Assembly: GCF_014633365.1 (NCBI RefSeq)
Contig: NC_068339.1
Coordinates: 873,001-937,000, forward strand
From: Diospyros lotus
Lineage: Eukaryota > Streptophyta > Magnoliopsida > Ericales > Ebenaceae
DNA: 64,000 nucleotides
Direction: 5' to 3'
How positions within the stretch are numbered: position 1 is the stretch's first letter; every line of letters starts with the position of its first letter. Below are positions 12,549 through 24,999 of the stretch, in pieces. The notes beneath the pieces were generated by a model, which did no database searches, had not been told where the DNA came from, and saw nothing but the letters and a program-made list of their open reading frames with translations. The position numbers and the translations under genes are program-made.

Positions 12549-12860
12549 TTTCCATTCAAAACAAATGTGTTACCACATTCAACTAATTTATTCGGTTATA
12601 TTTTAATAAAGTTGTTTGTATAGCAGAAACTAATACTAATATATTTTTTCACTCTAATTAAGTGTAATTATAAAATTATCTTTTTGTTATATATAAGTAA
12701 CAATATCATTAGTATATATATATCTTTTGAATTTAAATATATTTACAGTGAATATTATATAAAGTTTAGTATGAAAAAAACTAAGCCTTGTAATACTTAA
12801 ATATAGGATCTCGAACTCACTAACACTAGTATTTTCAACCTTAACATTTGACTTCTACAA

Positions 12861-13209
12861 ATAGGGCAAATAACAAACAAAATTCAATTTTTTTTATAAA
12901 TTTATCCAAATATTTTAATTTTGACAATTATATCTCAATTGGTTCAATTGAATATAATTTTATCTAACACTTAAAATCAATTTAGAAGACTCGTGTCATT
13001 GTTGACACAATAAATTATCTGTCATATATTTATTTTTATGACATGTGAAGTACAACATCAACAATGACACACATATTTCAAATTAATTTTAGGCTTTGGA
13101 TAAAATTGCACCCAATTGAGTCAATAAGGATACAATTGCTAAAATTGAAACGTGTGGATAAATTTGTAAATTCATAAAAAGATTTTGGTTTATTTTGCTA
13201 TTTTCCCTC
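12861..13209. mobile_element. Long foldback MITE, about 350 bp
   Basis: The left arm starts GGGCAAATAACAAAC and the right arm, reverse-complemented, starts GGGAAAATAGCAAAA. The arms stay alignable for about 140 bp (for example GTGTCATTGTTGA near both inner ends). Target duplication not identified. Confidence 0.7.
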
Positions 13210-13763
13210 TTCAATAATAATTTGTTATGCCTTTTATTTTCTTAATATTTAAAAGTAAAAATGAAGGTTCCATCAATGACTTTTTATTTTTCAAAATATT
13301 TTTTAAAAATAAAACAATAAAAACTTGGAAACTAAAGTGGGACAATGTAAAGTTTGAAAATTGTGACAAGCAATATTATAATTTTAAAATTTATTTAAAA
13401 AATAGTAAAACACTACGAGTTTAGACTATTTATAAAATATGTAAATTTAGGTAGACGAAACTCACTAAATTATACTTCTAAAAATTAAAAAAATATATAT
13501 AATATTCTTTAAAATTATAATAAATGAATTTTTAAAAAATCTCATCAAAAACAGAGAAAATGAGATGGGCCGGGGAGAACTCAAATTGGGCTTGTCACCT
13601 TTAAGTAGATGTTTATCAAAAATTAAACTCTCGGGCCCATTAAGAATAAGACAAATCAAGCTTACGTAACCAACGTTATTTCACAAAATATTCTTAATTT
13701 CTCATTTGCATACAAATTTATTTTATTTTTTATATTTGGATTTTATTTAAAAAAATACCTTTA

Positions 13764-13855
13764 TGAGATGAAATACCAATTTTGCCCATGCATAGAAATA
13801 TGTGTAACACAATACATATTTTCGTACAAGGACAAATTTGGTATTTTAGCACTTC
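13764..13855. mobile_element. Short foldback element, about 90 bp
   Basis: The left arm GATGAAATACCAATTTTGCC pairs with the right arm, whose reverse complement reads AAGTGCTAAAATACCAAATT. The central part (AAATATGTGTAACAC versus AAATATGTATTGTGT) is also inverted. Confidence 0.5.
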
Positions 13856-14117
13856 ACCACTGTATTCTATTATATCAAATAGAAACGCTCAATTTTTTGT
13901 TTTTTTTGTTTTTATTAAAAGAATGTTAAATAAGTTTCGCTCAATCTCTACTTGACCCATGAGATTAGATTCCGTGAAATCAACTTAATACTCTATTACT
14001 CACGAAAATGTAAGAGCCATCCAAGCTAATATACGTAACTGGATAACTCATTAATAATAATATTTTCAACTCATTAATAAATTATGGAATTAAATTTATT
14101 TTTAATTCAACATATTT

Positions 14118-14350
14118 TTTAACATGAAAAACTCAAGGGTCGCTCAATGATAGACATCTTTCGACCTAGACTTATCTTATTATTTCTAAGACCTTGCTAA
14201 TTCCATAACTCTAGGTGAACATACATGTTTATCGCGTGTCAAAACTCGAAGGTTTGGCCTCTTGAATAAATATAAGAAATTGCGTAATCTCACACGAAAA
14301 TAAATTTGAACTCGCAACCTCACTTTATCCTAAATTTCTAAATATGTGTG
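14118..14350 (+). repeat. Copy 1 of a dispersed degenerate repeat
   Basis: Shares an ordered series of blocks with 34066-34250 (plus) and 38560-38810 (minus): AACATGAAAAACTC, a TCTCAAT-like block, ACTCTAGGTGAACA, then a TTGAATAAATATAAG block followed by AATTGCGTAATCTC. It looks like decayed non-coding transposon sequence. Confidence 0.5.
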
Positions 14351-15899
14351 ATAGATCATTTGCGTTATCTTATGGGATTAATTTTGATATTTTATATTTA
14401 AAATTAACAAATTATGAAATTCAATTACATTAAATGAAATTCCACTTAAATAGGTGGAATTGAAAATGAAATCTACAACTTTGAGAATAAAAATTGTTTA
14501 TGAACAAAAATTCTATCTCCTTCACCACTGAGCTTTGTGAGACTAACCCTCGTTACTTTGATGTTACCATTGAAAATTGTAAATCAAATCCTATTGAGTA
14601 TAATAATTTTATTATGATTCTTTATTTATAACTAATGAATATAATATATTTAATTAATTTCTAATTTTTAAATGAATTTAAAATTTAATATATATGTATA
14701 TCTATGTATTCTTTCTCTACTTTAACATAATGCTTGGATAATTTAATTTTAGATTCTTTTCAAATATAAAATTATAAAATTTAATTAAATTTCATATATT
14801 TAAATCAAGAGATTAAATTTAATTTTATAAAAACCAATTTCCTGATATATTATTAACAAAACATTATTAATTTTGTCTTTTAAACCTAAGAATAAGCATT
14901 CAATTAGTCAAATCGATTAAATTGCTCAAATTCAATTGACCCAACCAAATAATTGCTCGAATCAAAGGAATCAAAAAATTGAAAAAAACAAATAAAGTAT
15001 AAGTAGATATAAATAATTTAGAGAATACATATTATTTAAATAAAAATAAGTGTTAATTAAGTAAAAAAAATATCACTTGATTAAAAAGATGTGTGACCCG
15101 AATAAAAACAATATGGTTTCATTAAAAATATTTATTATTTGAATAAAAATAATATTATTTAATTAAAAAAATTTATGGTCAATTAATAAATTTCGTACTA
15201 AGACTAACACTCTTTTTTAATAATTATTACTCGACTAAAATATTTAGATACTCAATTAAATATGATTTTATAATAAAGAGGCTAAATTAAATTAAAATAA
15301 TCAAAAAATTTAAATTTAAAAATTAAATTAATTTACAAATAAAATTAAATCAAACTAAAAATAAATCATTAGTAAACCATTAAACATGATATTATTATTA
15401 AATTAATAATGTTAAGAGTCGTGATTCATGATGATATCATTAATTATGTGTCACATTTTCATCAGAACATATGTTAGATAACACATGATCTTTTTAACTT
15501 TTATTAATAAAAAAACGTTATATATTTGATTAGATCGACATTTTATTCGTCCTAACTCTTAAAATTATTATTACCGAATTTTCAACCAAATATAACACTC
15601 ATATCGGGGCTTTTTAATCCGATTTGAACACGAGAGCGAATGAACTGCTAATCATCTTGACAGAGGTGGTGGTGGTTTTCGCATGCGTTGAAATCGGGAG
15701 GGTGGATAACTCTTCAATCAACCCGGAATTCTTCGAAATCGAACGCAATCTTATAATATTCAAACTGTAGACAATGACGAATTCGGCCTATAGACTCCAA
15801 CAAAGCCCGTACAACTACGAATCCTCCTCTCAGATTCCCAGATATTCATCTTCTGTCTTCACCCCTCCATAGAGATTTTCATTTCTTCATCCCTCGTCC

Positions 15900-18800
15900 A
15901 TGGCGTCTCTCAGCTTCAGCTCTCAGATCCGACCCCAAAACTCCTCCTGGGCCGAGCTCCGGTCGACGCCGAAACCGGGTTCCGGGAGGTGTGCCGGGAG
16001 AGTCGGCCTGAAAGTGTTCGCTTCCCAGGCCAGCGCCGAGCCCGATCTTACCGTCACTGTCAATGGGTTGAAGATGCCGAACCCGTTCGTGATAGGGTCG
16101 GGCCCGCCGGGGACCAACTACACCGTCATGAAAAGGGCCTTTGATGAAGGCTGGGGCGCCGTCATCGCCAAAACAGTAAGCCTCTTTGAACTTTCGAAAA
16201 TAATCTTAGAAAAGGGTCCGTTCAAGTTCCGTAGGACTTTCAGGGATCTGTGTTTTCTTTGTCTTTGTTGCGATGTTTATGTTCTGATGATTTGTGATCC
16301 AAACTGGATTCCCTTGACCGATTCAGATCAACACAGCAAGTTAATAGTATAAATAATGGAACTGATTCAGCTATGTTGTTCTTTAACCTGCTTTGATAGT
16401 TCAAATCCACGTGTTGGATAAAGTTGATGATCAAATGTGAAAATTAGAATACCAACTAGTCAAAGTACAAAAGGGTACTTGGATTAATCGTTGTCATTGG
16501 TAATCAGTGGTGGAATAATTTGTATGAGATCTGTAAAACAGTTGTCAGAAGGCTGGATCTTCCCCTCCTCCTCTAACCCGCAATGTGACGGGCTTCTAAT
16601 GGGCTTAGGCACACTCTAGACGACTAGCTACATCTCAAACACTCGCTGTGACAGGGTTATAAAATTTGGATCATCATCAATTAGTTTTAATCCATCTCAC
16701 TGAAGTTATACTACATCACAGGCTTTCCAAACTCAGAACAATTAATGGGAACCTAGTTGTGCTAGAAATAGAATTTCTAACATCTTGTTCATCCAAACTT
16801 TTTTAGCAGTATTTTATTGGAAATTGTGTATTATAGAACTTTCCAGATGGGAAGATACAAATTTCAATACCTAGTGTTTTTCCTTCAATTCCAAGTAGAG
16901 AAATGGCTCCTTATCATTGTTGTCTACTAGGTATCACTGGATGCTGCAAAAGTTGTAAATGTTACTCCGCGGTATGCTCGGCTTAGAGCAGGAGTAAATG
17001 GTTCAGCTAAAGGGCAAATTATCGGTTGGGAGAATATTGAACTCATAAGTGATAGGCCTCTTGAAACCATGTTGAAAGAGTTCAGGCAATTGAAGGAAGA
17101 GTATCCTGACCGGATACTTATTGCTTCTATCATGGAAGAGTACGACAAGGCTGCGTGGGAGGAACTCATTGACCGGGTCGAGCAGACTGGAATTGTAAGC
17201 TCTTGCTTCACACTGCCAGAGTTTATATCAGTCTTGTCAATAGCTAAAGGTCCTCTAGCATTCATATGGAAGTATTGTGTGTTTGTGCCTGTGCTTGTGT
17301 ATGTAAACGTGCTTGTTTTTCTTTCTTCCTTTCTCATTTCTGGTGCCGGTTTAGGATGCTCTTGAAATCAATTTCTCATGCCCCCATGGCATGCCAGAGC
17401 GTAAAATGGGTGCTGCAGTTGGGCAAGATTGTGCACTTCTGGAGGAAGTTTGTGGATGGATTAATGCCAAAGCCACTGTCCCTGTCTGGGCAAAAATGAC
17501 TCCAAATATTACTGACATTACACAGGTTTCCTTCTTATCTTGTTCCCCTCCTAAACATTTGCATTATTTATTGGATTAGGGAACCAAACTCTTTCAGGTA
17601 TGTGTACATTATGAATGAATGAAAACAAGTGTCATGCTCCTAGGGTTTAGAATGGACTTATGGAATAAATCGGGGAATGAGAGAGTAGAAAGGGAGGGAG
17701 AAATCAGAAGAAAGGAGGGAGAATTCAGAGGAAACAGAGAGGGAGAGAGAATTTGAGAGGGAAACAGAATTCAATTCATTCAACTATCATACATTCTCTA
17801 ACTACCTTAGCCTATTTATAGGCTGTAAACTGAAGGTACAACACTACAGCAGCCTACAATCCAACAAAGGAGAAAATACATGTCTGAAACAATTACTTCT
17901 ATATCCATGGGTTGTGACAACAAGGTTTTGGTGTATACTACTTGTTAGATTTATCCAGATGCTAAGAAGAAATAGGCAGAGACAAACTAGACAAAGCAAA
18001 ATTTTTATCTTTTTCTGCTCTCTTCATATAGATCTATTTTGTGATGATTTTATGTTGCTAACACACAACAATGTATAGATTTATTTCTTATTTGTCTTGT
18101 ACCAATGGTCCGGTGCATCTTCTTGTTATAGCCAGCTAGGGTGGCTCTGAGATCAGGATGCGAAGGGGTATCGGCCATAAACACGATCATGAGTGTCATG
18201 GGAATCAACCTCAGTACCTTGCGCCCAGAGCCTTGCGTCGAGGGGTTAGCATTTTTGCCCAATACATGCAAATTTTTTCTCTTCTACATGTTTTTCTCAG
18301 CGAGTTTTTACGTATGTTCATTTCAGGTATTCAACTCCGGGTGGCTATTCTTGCAAGGCAGTTCATCCTATTGCACTTGCAAAAGTGATGAATATTGCAC
18401 AGATGATGAAGGCTGAGTTCGGAGACAAGGGTTACTCACTTTCTGGTATTGGAGGTGTTGAGAATGGTGGTGATGCTGCTGAATTTATTCTTCTTGGGTC
18501 CAACACAGTTCAGGTTGTACACTGCTTTTTTGTTTTGGAAAACAGTGTTTGGTATAACACAGTTTTGCTTTCAACGTTAAGCTGACAGTTCTAAAAAAAC
18601 AAGTTAAGCTGATCCTACACTATTGTCGTGTTTGAAGGTTTGCACTGGCGTTATGATGCACGGCTATGGTCTCGTTAAAAAGCTTTGCTCAGAGCTGCAG
18701 GATTTCATGAAGATGCACAATTTTTCATCAATAGAAGATTTCAGAGGGTACTTTCTGTGTTTTTTTGGCTGATTTTTTACTCATTTAGCATGTTTAAGAG

Positions 18801-18999
18801 ATCGATCAATTCCCTGTTCTTACACGAGCATTCTTTTGCTAGGGTTTCTCTTCCATATTTTACGACCCACATGGATTTGGTGAGGAGGCAACAAGAAGCA
18901 ATTCAACAGAGGAAAGCTGAGAGGAAAGGGTTGCAATCAGATAAAGACTGGACTGGAGATGGGTTTGTGAATGAAAGTGAAAGTATGGTTTCCAACTGA
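15900..18999 (+). CDS. PYD1: Dihydropyrimidine dehydrogenase (NADP+), plastid type
   Basis: Exons 15900-16175, 16931-17194, 17355-17525, 18132-18244, 18327-18513, 18638-18747 and 18843-18999 join in frame to 425 codons plus stop, close to the usual 426 aa of the plant enzyme. It reduces uracil and thymine to dihydropyrimidines, the first step of reductive pyrimidine catabolism, in plastids. The first 45 residues are Ser/Arg-rich and lack acids, as in a chloroplast transit peptide. The FMN-barrel domain follows: NPFVIGSGPPGTNYTVMKRA, INFSCPHGMPERKMGAAVGQ, MTPNITDIT, INTIMSVMGI, LSGIGGVENGGDAAEFILLG and CTGVMMHGYG. The C-terminus is LQSDKDWTGDG...VSN. At the position of the animal catalytic Cys (GLACGQD) this protein has Val (GAAVGQD). 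Intron 3 holds a solo LTR. Confidence 0.95.
17630..17919 (-). mobile_element. Solo LTR (290 bp) in PYD1 intron 3
   Basis: Ends are a perfect inverted TGTCA...TGACA, flanked by the 5-bp duplication ACAAG (17625-17629 and 17920-17924). On the minus strand a TATA-like CCTATAAATAGGC lies at 17823-17811 followed by a pyrimidine-rich leader, which suggests that LTR transcription ran antisense to PYD1. No internal retroelement sequence remains, as expected after LTR-LTR recombination. Confidence 0.88.
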
Positions 19000-19844
19000 T
19001 TTATTGTGGCAGCCAGACTTCTTCCCCTTTTATTTATGTTGGAAGCTCTATAGCTAGGTTTGAGCCGAAAGAGTGGACCAAATGTTGAAAAAGCCAAGAT
19101 GACGATCAAATTGTTTGTTTAAGCTGGTTAAAAGGTGATCCCAAGATAAGGAATTTTCAGCTCATTCCTCATGTGTATGTAGTGTTTCCAGACAATAAGT
19201 GGTTCTTCTTCCACAGGCATTTCAGTAATCATCTGAACTGGATTCTGTTTCATGATAATGAAATATTATAAATGCGCTCCCTGTGCAGAAAGTTTCTCTC
19301 TAGTTTAACACGATCCATTTTGCAACAACAATCACAAATTTATAGTAAATTCTACCCAAATTCCTTGTAACTTAGGGTCATTTTTACACAGATTTCCTGT
19401 AGTCTACGGTAAGATTTAAGGTCTATCCCCCTCTTTGTTAAGTTAAAAGCTTAAATTAAGTCTCCCATTTTACGTTTAGTATTTCCAACTCTTATGATTT
19501 CAACATTAAAAAACAACCAATTTGAGTTAGTGACTTAACAGGAAGTGGATATGGACTTATGCTTAGGTGAAGTTGGTCATGCAAATTCTAAACCTCTAAT
19601 TATTTCTATTCACAATCCAGTTGTATAACAAAGATAAAAAAAAATTGTCCATGATTTGACTTACCTGAACCCTATGTAGCAAGGATCAACTAAACTCAGC
19701 ATGCATGTGCTATAAATTCTCAACGAGCAGCCATGATTAGAAATTAGAATTTAGAGAGGCTGCCATACAGTACGGTACAATAATTGGGGACTAGGGATCT
19801 CACACAACTTCATATGACATCAAAGGGAACAGGAAAAGACCTAT

Positions 19845-19882
<38 letters not shown>

Positions 19883-22800
19883 AAAATGTTAATGATGTTA
19901 TCATGACATAAAAAGTAGAACAAAAAAGAACAGTTAAATTGGGAGAAAAAAAGTAGGCCAAATAGATATTTTTTAATCACTGTATTTGTAAGATATTTTT
20001 TTATTTAAACACTTTAATTTTTTATTTTTTAAATTATGTAATCCTGAGTCAATTATACAGCTCTACAAATATGTTGAGAATAATGAATTAAATAGAATTT
20101 AGAGATATAATTGAAATAATAAAAAGTTCAGATAATTAAGTTAAAATTACATAATTTAATGATATTATTGAAATAACAAAAAGTTCATACAATTAACTTG
20201 AGTATAATTGAAATAATAAAAAAATTTGAGTATCTAAATAAAAAAAAATTCATAAGTTGAGAGACTAAAATATATATTTTGCCAGAAAAAATATGGGGAG
20301 TTGTCTTCCACAGGACTGGGTAGGGGCTTAACAAATTGCAAGTCAATTCCAAAAAATTGTACATGGCATTAGGTAGTGCAGTGCAGATGAGGAACATAAT
20401 CACGTGAGATTGTAAGGTCCCGCCCCCTTCAATGTTGGAAAGCTACACAAATATGTAGGCTGCATGACTTTTACAACCCTGGACGTCCTTTCCCAGCCAA
20501 AATCAATCGTCTGGTAATGTCAAAAACAAGAACAAGAAAAGAGTGCAACAGTGTGATATGCTATCCCAGCAGTTGTCTGGTCTGTGGTTGTTTTCAACAC
20601 AACATCACATTGTATATCATTCTCAAAAATCTCTCCAAAATACAATCGTTTATCCTATTGTCTCTGATCGGACCATGGTCCATGCCGACACAATGCATAT
20701 AGCCTGGTTTGTCTATCCTTTTTTCAGCTTTTCAATACTCCTTGAGAAAAGTAGATGGGATGAAATAAGTATCTAGCAAAAGAAGTGGAGGATGACAACA
20801 GAAAACTTGGCCGCCAACTCCATACAGTGGGTAGTGAGTTAAAGGCTTGGTATGTGGTTGTCTCACACTCAAAAGTGGCATATATTTTAAAAGTATGCAA
20901 CTGAAAACATTTTTCTGGTAGAGATTTGTGTAAAATTCTGATATAAAAGCATTCTCCAGCAGGGTTATCTCCTCGTGTCCAAAATAGAACAGTTGGTGAC
21001 TGCCAGTTGCTTCTGACATTGACCTTTCTACCATAGTACAGGAACCAAGTTTTCGTGTCCCCAAATCTCAATCTTGACCAAGGAAATTTTGTATTTGCAA
21101 CTACAGACCATCTTGATCTTCAACTATGTGTGTCAAATTCATTTCATCGATCCAAGTATGCCATGATTTGATATATATACACATATATACATGCACACAA
21201 ACATATTACCTTGTGCAAAGGCTATCACACAAAGTTATAGGGATCCTTTTGCAGCTCATGATAAGGTTTAGGTAAAAGGAGATCACAGCGACGTTAAAGT
21301 CCAAATACTGAGACTTACAAATATGGCTAGTGAATTATTTTGCAAATATTTAGTTCGATAAGTTTTGAGTAGGCATATGATTCTCATTCAATTGAACTCA
21401 CGGGTTAAATAGTTAGACCAGTTCTGCAGGACACCTAAATCCATGGAGAAGATTTTGAGCATTGACTATGATCAGTAGTTCCGTGTTTTTACCTCCCAGT
21501 AAAATCACAGTAATGAATCAAATGATACAGAGAACTCATCAATTCTATTCTCCTGTATATGGCTTGTGTATATGCATATTGTGGATGGATTTGAAGGACT
21601 TTGCTTTTATGAAATAGTTTAAAGACTACAATTACTGCAGGGAGAAATCTGTCCTCCTTGGAGCTATGTCAAGGTTGTCTGACAAAGATAATCTGCAGTG
21701 GTTCATAGAATTTATGCACCAATGGCCCAATGTCAGCATCGTCTTTCTAGCTGAAAAGATTTGAGCCATCAACCTCAACTAGAATTGTCAATTTTAATTC
21801 TTTTTTTATTGATATCCTATCATATGAGCATACATCTGTACAGGATGATTTTTTTTTTTTTTTTGGGTTTCGTTGAAATAAATCCAAGTTATGTAATCAT
21901 CTCTGTCCAGTACTTTCTCAGACAATCTATGCATTCGATTTTACAAGTATGGTCTCAAGTTCTTTTCTCAACATAAATTAACATGTTTATGTTCAATTCT
22001 CGAGGAACAAGGAAAGCATATAAAGACATATATGCACATGGTGTATTTTCACTAAAGTAGGATCATCACGTTAATTTCTTGTCTTCTGATCTCTGTGTGT
22101 GATTGGAAGCTCTATGAATGGCTGCTGGCGGTCTCTTTCTGCAAAACTGCTCTTAGGCACGCTATACTGTTATTGCCATAGCAACAACTGGCCATGATAT
22201 CTACTTTAGAGTATGCGACAGAACAGTTCAACCTATGCTCTGAATTCCCTTTCAGAAGTCAAAGCACATAGAAGACATCCTAAATAATTGGGTTTGCCTT
22301 CTTATCTTTCCTTTCTCTTTAATTCTTGATCATATATAAGTATTACATGTAGCCTGTTGGTAAAAAGACTCCTAAATGATTGGGCTTTCCTCTTCCTTTC
22401 TTTTTTTTTTTTCTTTTTCTTTTTCTTCAACCTTTTTGAACATTTTTAACAGTATTATAGATATACTCTTTAGCATGAGATTCTAATGACTTCAATCTGT
22501 TACCTACTAAGATGTGTGTGTGTGTGTGTGTGTGTGTTCTGATGCAAAACATGTAGGCAAAAGATGTCAAATTTCGGCATTTTGTTGACATCTAAATGTC
22601 ATCAAAATGCAAGGAAATATTGCCAAGTAATGCACAAGTCTAGCATAACGTGTACAGAATAGAAACACCTTAAAGCAACGAAACCAAGATAAAATTGCAA
22701 ATTGATAACCAAAATGTTACTTTTTCATTTGAAGAAATTTGTAGTTGTCATGCAAACAAGGATTATTATGCTAGTCTGATTCTTCTCTATTTACTTTTTC
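19000..22800. other. Gene-free spacer between PYD1 and the GOLVEN/RGF gene
   Basis: Contains the PYD1 3' region (about 19000-19290), a long (GA)n microsatellite at about 19845-19881, an A/T-rich repeat-like stretch at 19960-20290, a poly(T) run at 21850 and a (TG)n run at 22513-22537. Short open frames (for example minus 20724-21071, 115 codons) show no recognisable domain. I tested for hidden miRNA hairpins only by recalling common mature sequences and saw none. Confidence 0.5.
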
Positions 22801-22833
22801 ATTAAGATAATTTGGTTCCGGGGAGTATCTATT

Positions 22834-22839
22834 TATAAA
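22834..22839 (+). promoter_or_regulatory. Candidate TATA box for the GOLVEN/RGF gene
   Basis: TATAAA within CTATTTATAAAGG, about 470 bp upstream of the predicted ATG. The intervening leader holds a (GA)n run at about 23085-23108. This is an inference from position only. Confidence 0.3.
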
Positions 22840-23305
22840 GGAAATACTGAACAACTAGAAAAAAGAAAAGAAAATAAAAGAACTAAGGCATCAAATTCAA
22901 GTTGGACATCCTCAAGGGCCATTAATGCTCTAATCATCGGATTGCAGGATTTTGCAGAATATTGATATGTGAACGCTGTTTAGGTTTCAAGAGTCTTATA
23001 ACTTATCTATAAAAAAAAAAGATATATTTTTATCCACAAAGTGCTAACTTACTTCTTGAACTTCTGCCATCCTCTGGAGGAGAGGGAGGGAGAGAGAGAG
23101 AGAGAGAGAAGAAAACAAAGAAATTTAGATTGACTCTTAACAACCTTATTGTTCCCAAGTAGAATGTAAGGGAAGATCAATGCTGACCCACATGTCTCAA
23201 GTATCAAACAACTTCTCTATCTATATAACTAAGGTGTTGGGAAGAAAAGAGGGTCATTCCACTGGCAGCACTGATCTGAATATTTTCCTGAGAGATGTCA
23301 TAGCT

Positions 23306-23685
23306 ATGGTGACATGCAGACATGTTGTTCTGATTGCTTTTTTCTTTTTCTGCTTCAACTCGAACATGGCAGAAGGTAATCCAGACTATCTTATATTTAT
23401 TCTTTTCCTATGGCTCACAAGTTCTATATCTATTGCCCTTCTGAAACTCTAACATGAAGTGCAAAAAAAAAGGGTGCTTTTTATTATTATTTTTTTCTCA
23501 CTACACTTTTTCTTCATTCTCTTCCTTCAGCCAGGATATTGAGTCACAGTAGCAATCGACCAGATGATCAAGTTGAAACAAGACATGGATATGTAAAAAC
23601 TAAGGAAGAAGAGATTCAACATGTAGGAGATTTACTGACCATGGATTACACCCCAGCAAAAAAGAAGCCTCCTATACACAACTAA
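23306..23685 (+). CDS. RGF: GOLVEN/RGF/CLEL tyrosine-sulfated peptide hormone precursor
   Basis: Two exons, 23306-23375 and 23531-23685, give a 74-aa preproprotein. Exon 1 encodes a signal peptide (MVTCRHVVLIAFFFF, then CFNSNMAE). A GT-AG intron of 155 bp with a strong pyrimidine tract follows. Exon 2 encodes a variable, charged pro-region and ends in MDYTPAKKKPPIHN directly before the TAA. The final 13 residues fit the GOLVEN/RGF/CLEL family, whose mature peptides begin with a sulfated Asp-Tyr, carry a (hydroxy)proline and end in His-Asn. These peptides are secreted and act through RGFR/RGI receptor kinases in root meristem maintenance and gravitropism. The Met just before DY and the basic KKK middle suggest the GLV1/GLV2 (RGF6/RGF9) subgroup. 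I chose the ATG at 23306 because it places the hydrophobic segment at the N-terminus; an in-frame ATG also exists at 23180. Confidence 0.9.
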
Positions 23686-23689
23686 GTTA

Positions 23690-24160
23690 ATTCTGGTGAT
23701 ACTATTTATTGGGTATGGACTGTTAGGGTCACATCCAATCAGAGTTTCCCCTCTGGTAGCTTGCCTCTACCGTTTTTGCCCAGCAAAAAGGAATCAAAGA
23801 GAACGGGGGAGGGGGGAGAAGAAGAAGAAGAAGCCTCGTGTTTTGGTAATTTTTGGTTTTCTATTTCTCTTGCAAGACAGTTGGAGAAAAAGAAGAAAAT
23901 AAGACAATGGAAAATTCGTGCGACCTCCAAGGCTCTCAAATTTCTTCTTCTTCTTCTTCTTCTTCTTCAAAAGATTGAATAAGAGCACCAGGGTCTTATG
24001 GAGTCTTTTAATATGAACTACAGTGAATATGATCTGCAATTAAAGCCATGTGTTAATCTGAAAAAGTTATTTTATATATGTTGACAAAATAGCTTTAAAT
24101 ATGCACAAGGAGAAAGAACTTGTTGATTTTGTCACATTTTTGTATTATACTATTTATCAA
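23690..24160. other. 3' region of the peptide gene with trinucleotide repeats
   Basis: Contains a (GAA)n run at about 23819-23832 and a (TTC)n run at about 23941-23968. Open frames here come from those repeats and are not considered genes. Confidence 0.5.
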
Positions 24161-24169
24161 TATTTTGAA

Positions 24170-24640
24170 AACCGAACCAAGTAGCAAACTCAAAAAGAGA
24201 GAGGTTTGTTGTTCAGCAGTCGAACTGAGGTTGAACTATGATATTTTTATAAAAAGTAAATATATTTAATTAAAAATATGATACAAAAATTTAGAAAATA
24301 AAATTATCAAATGATAGTTGATAGATTTAAAGTGAATTAAGTAAATTTTCCCACAATTAAAAAAATATTATACAATAATATTAAAATAAATTTAATTATG
24401 ATTAAAATAAAATAAACTTGAAATCAAATATTAAAATTACAAATCAAAAATTAAAAAATTATTCATATAGTAACCAAATGATAGATTGTATTCAAATAAT
24501 AGACATTAACTCTTTCCAAATATCTCAAATTTTTATATTTTTAACATTTAGAAATAAAATAAAAATAGCTTGACACTACTGGTTCAAGTGATTTAATTAG
24601 TCCAACCGTGATTCTTGTAAAACTGACAACAAACTAATTT
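24170..24640. mobile_element. Candidate TIR element
   Basis: The left end TTTTGAAAACCGAACCAAG, with GTCGAACTGAGGTTGAAC further in, resembles the reverse complement of the right end (GTTTTACAAGAATCACGG, TTGGACTAATTAAATCAC, TTGAACC). The core is A/T-rich with no coding sequence. Boundaries are approximate. Confidence 0.4.
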
Positions 24641-24999
24641 TTTGCCATAAACCAGACCAATTTTTCGGTTAATTTCTGATGTAGCTAATTCAGTTTAGTT
24701 CTCCAAACATTACTATATATCTTTTTATTATAGGAAAATAATTAATCTTAGGAAAATGTTATAAATATTTTGTAATCTTTAAAGAAAAATTACCATGAAC
24801 TTACTACCAACAAAATTTAATATGAATAATTATGCTTGTACATTTCCATTTTATCAATTCACTGTAGTCCCTAAACTTCCCGTTGTGACCATCAAAATGC
24901 AGTAATTTTACTCTCTTTTTTTTTTTCTTAGGTAAACCCCACAAATTATAGATGATTAATTCCTCATCATAGAGAAAAAGTTAAAAGATCTACATTTAA

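Larger units (their letters stand above)
13210..15640. other. AT-rich gene-free spacer upstream of PYD1
   Basis: Apart from the foldback element at 13764-13855 and the repeat at 14118-14350, this stretch is low-complexity A/T sequence. No coding exon is supportable. The PYD1 promoter and leader should lie in about 15640-15899; a TATA-like TTATAATATTC is at about 15750. Confidence 0.6.

Noticed and set aside
20724..21071. 115-codon minus-strand frame in the PYD1-RGF spacer
   Set aside because: No domain, no splice context, and a competing frame of similar length overlaps it.
23180..23305. Upstream in-frame ATG extension of the GOLVEN/RGF precursor
   Set aside because: It would bury the signal peptide 42 residues inside; the ATG at 23306 fits a secreted precursor better.
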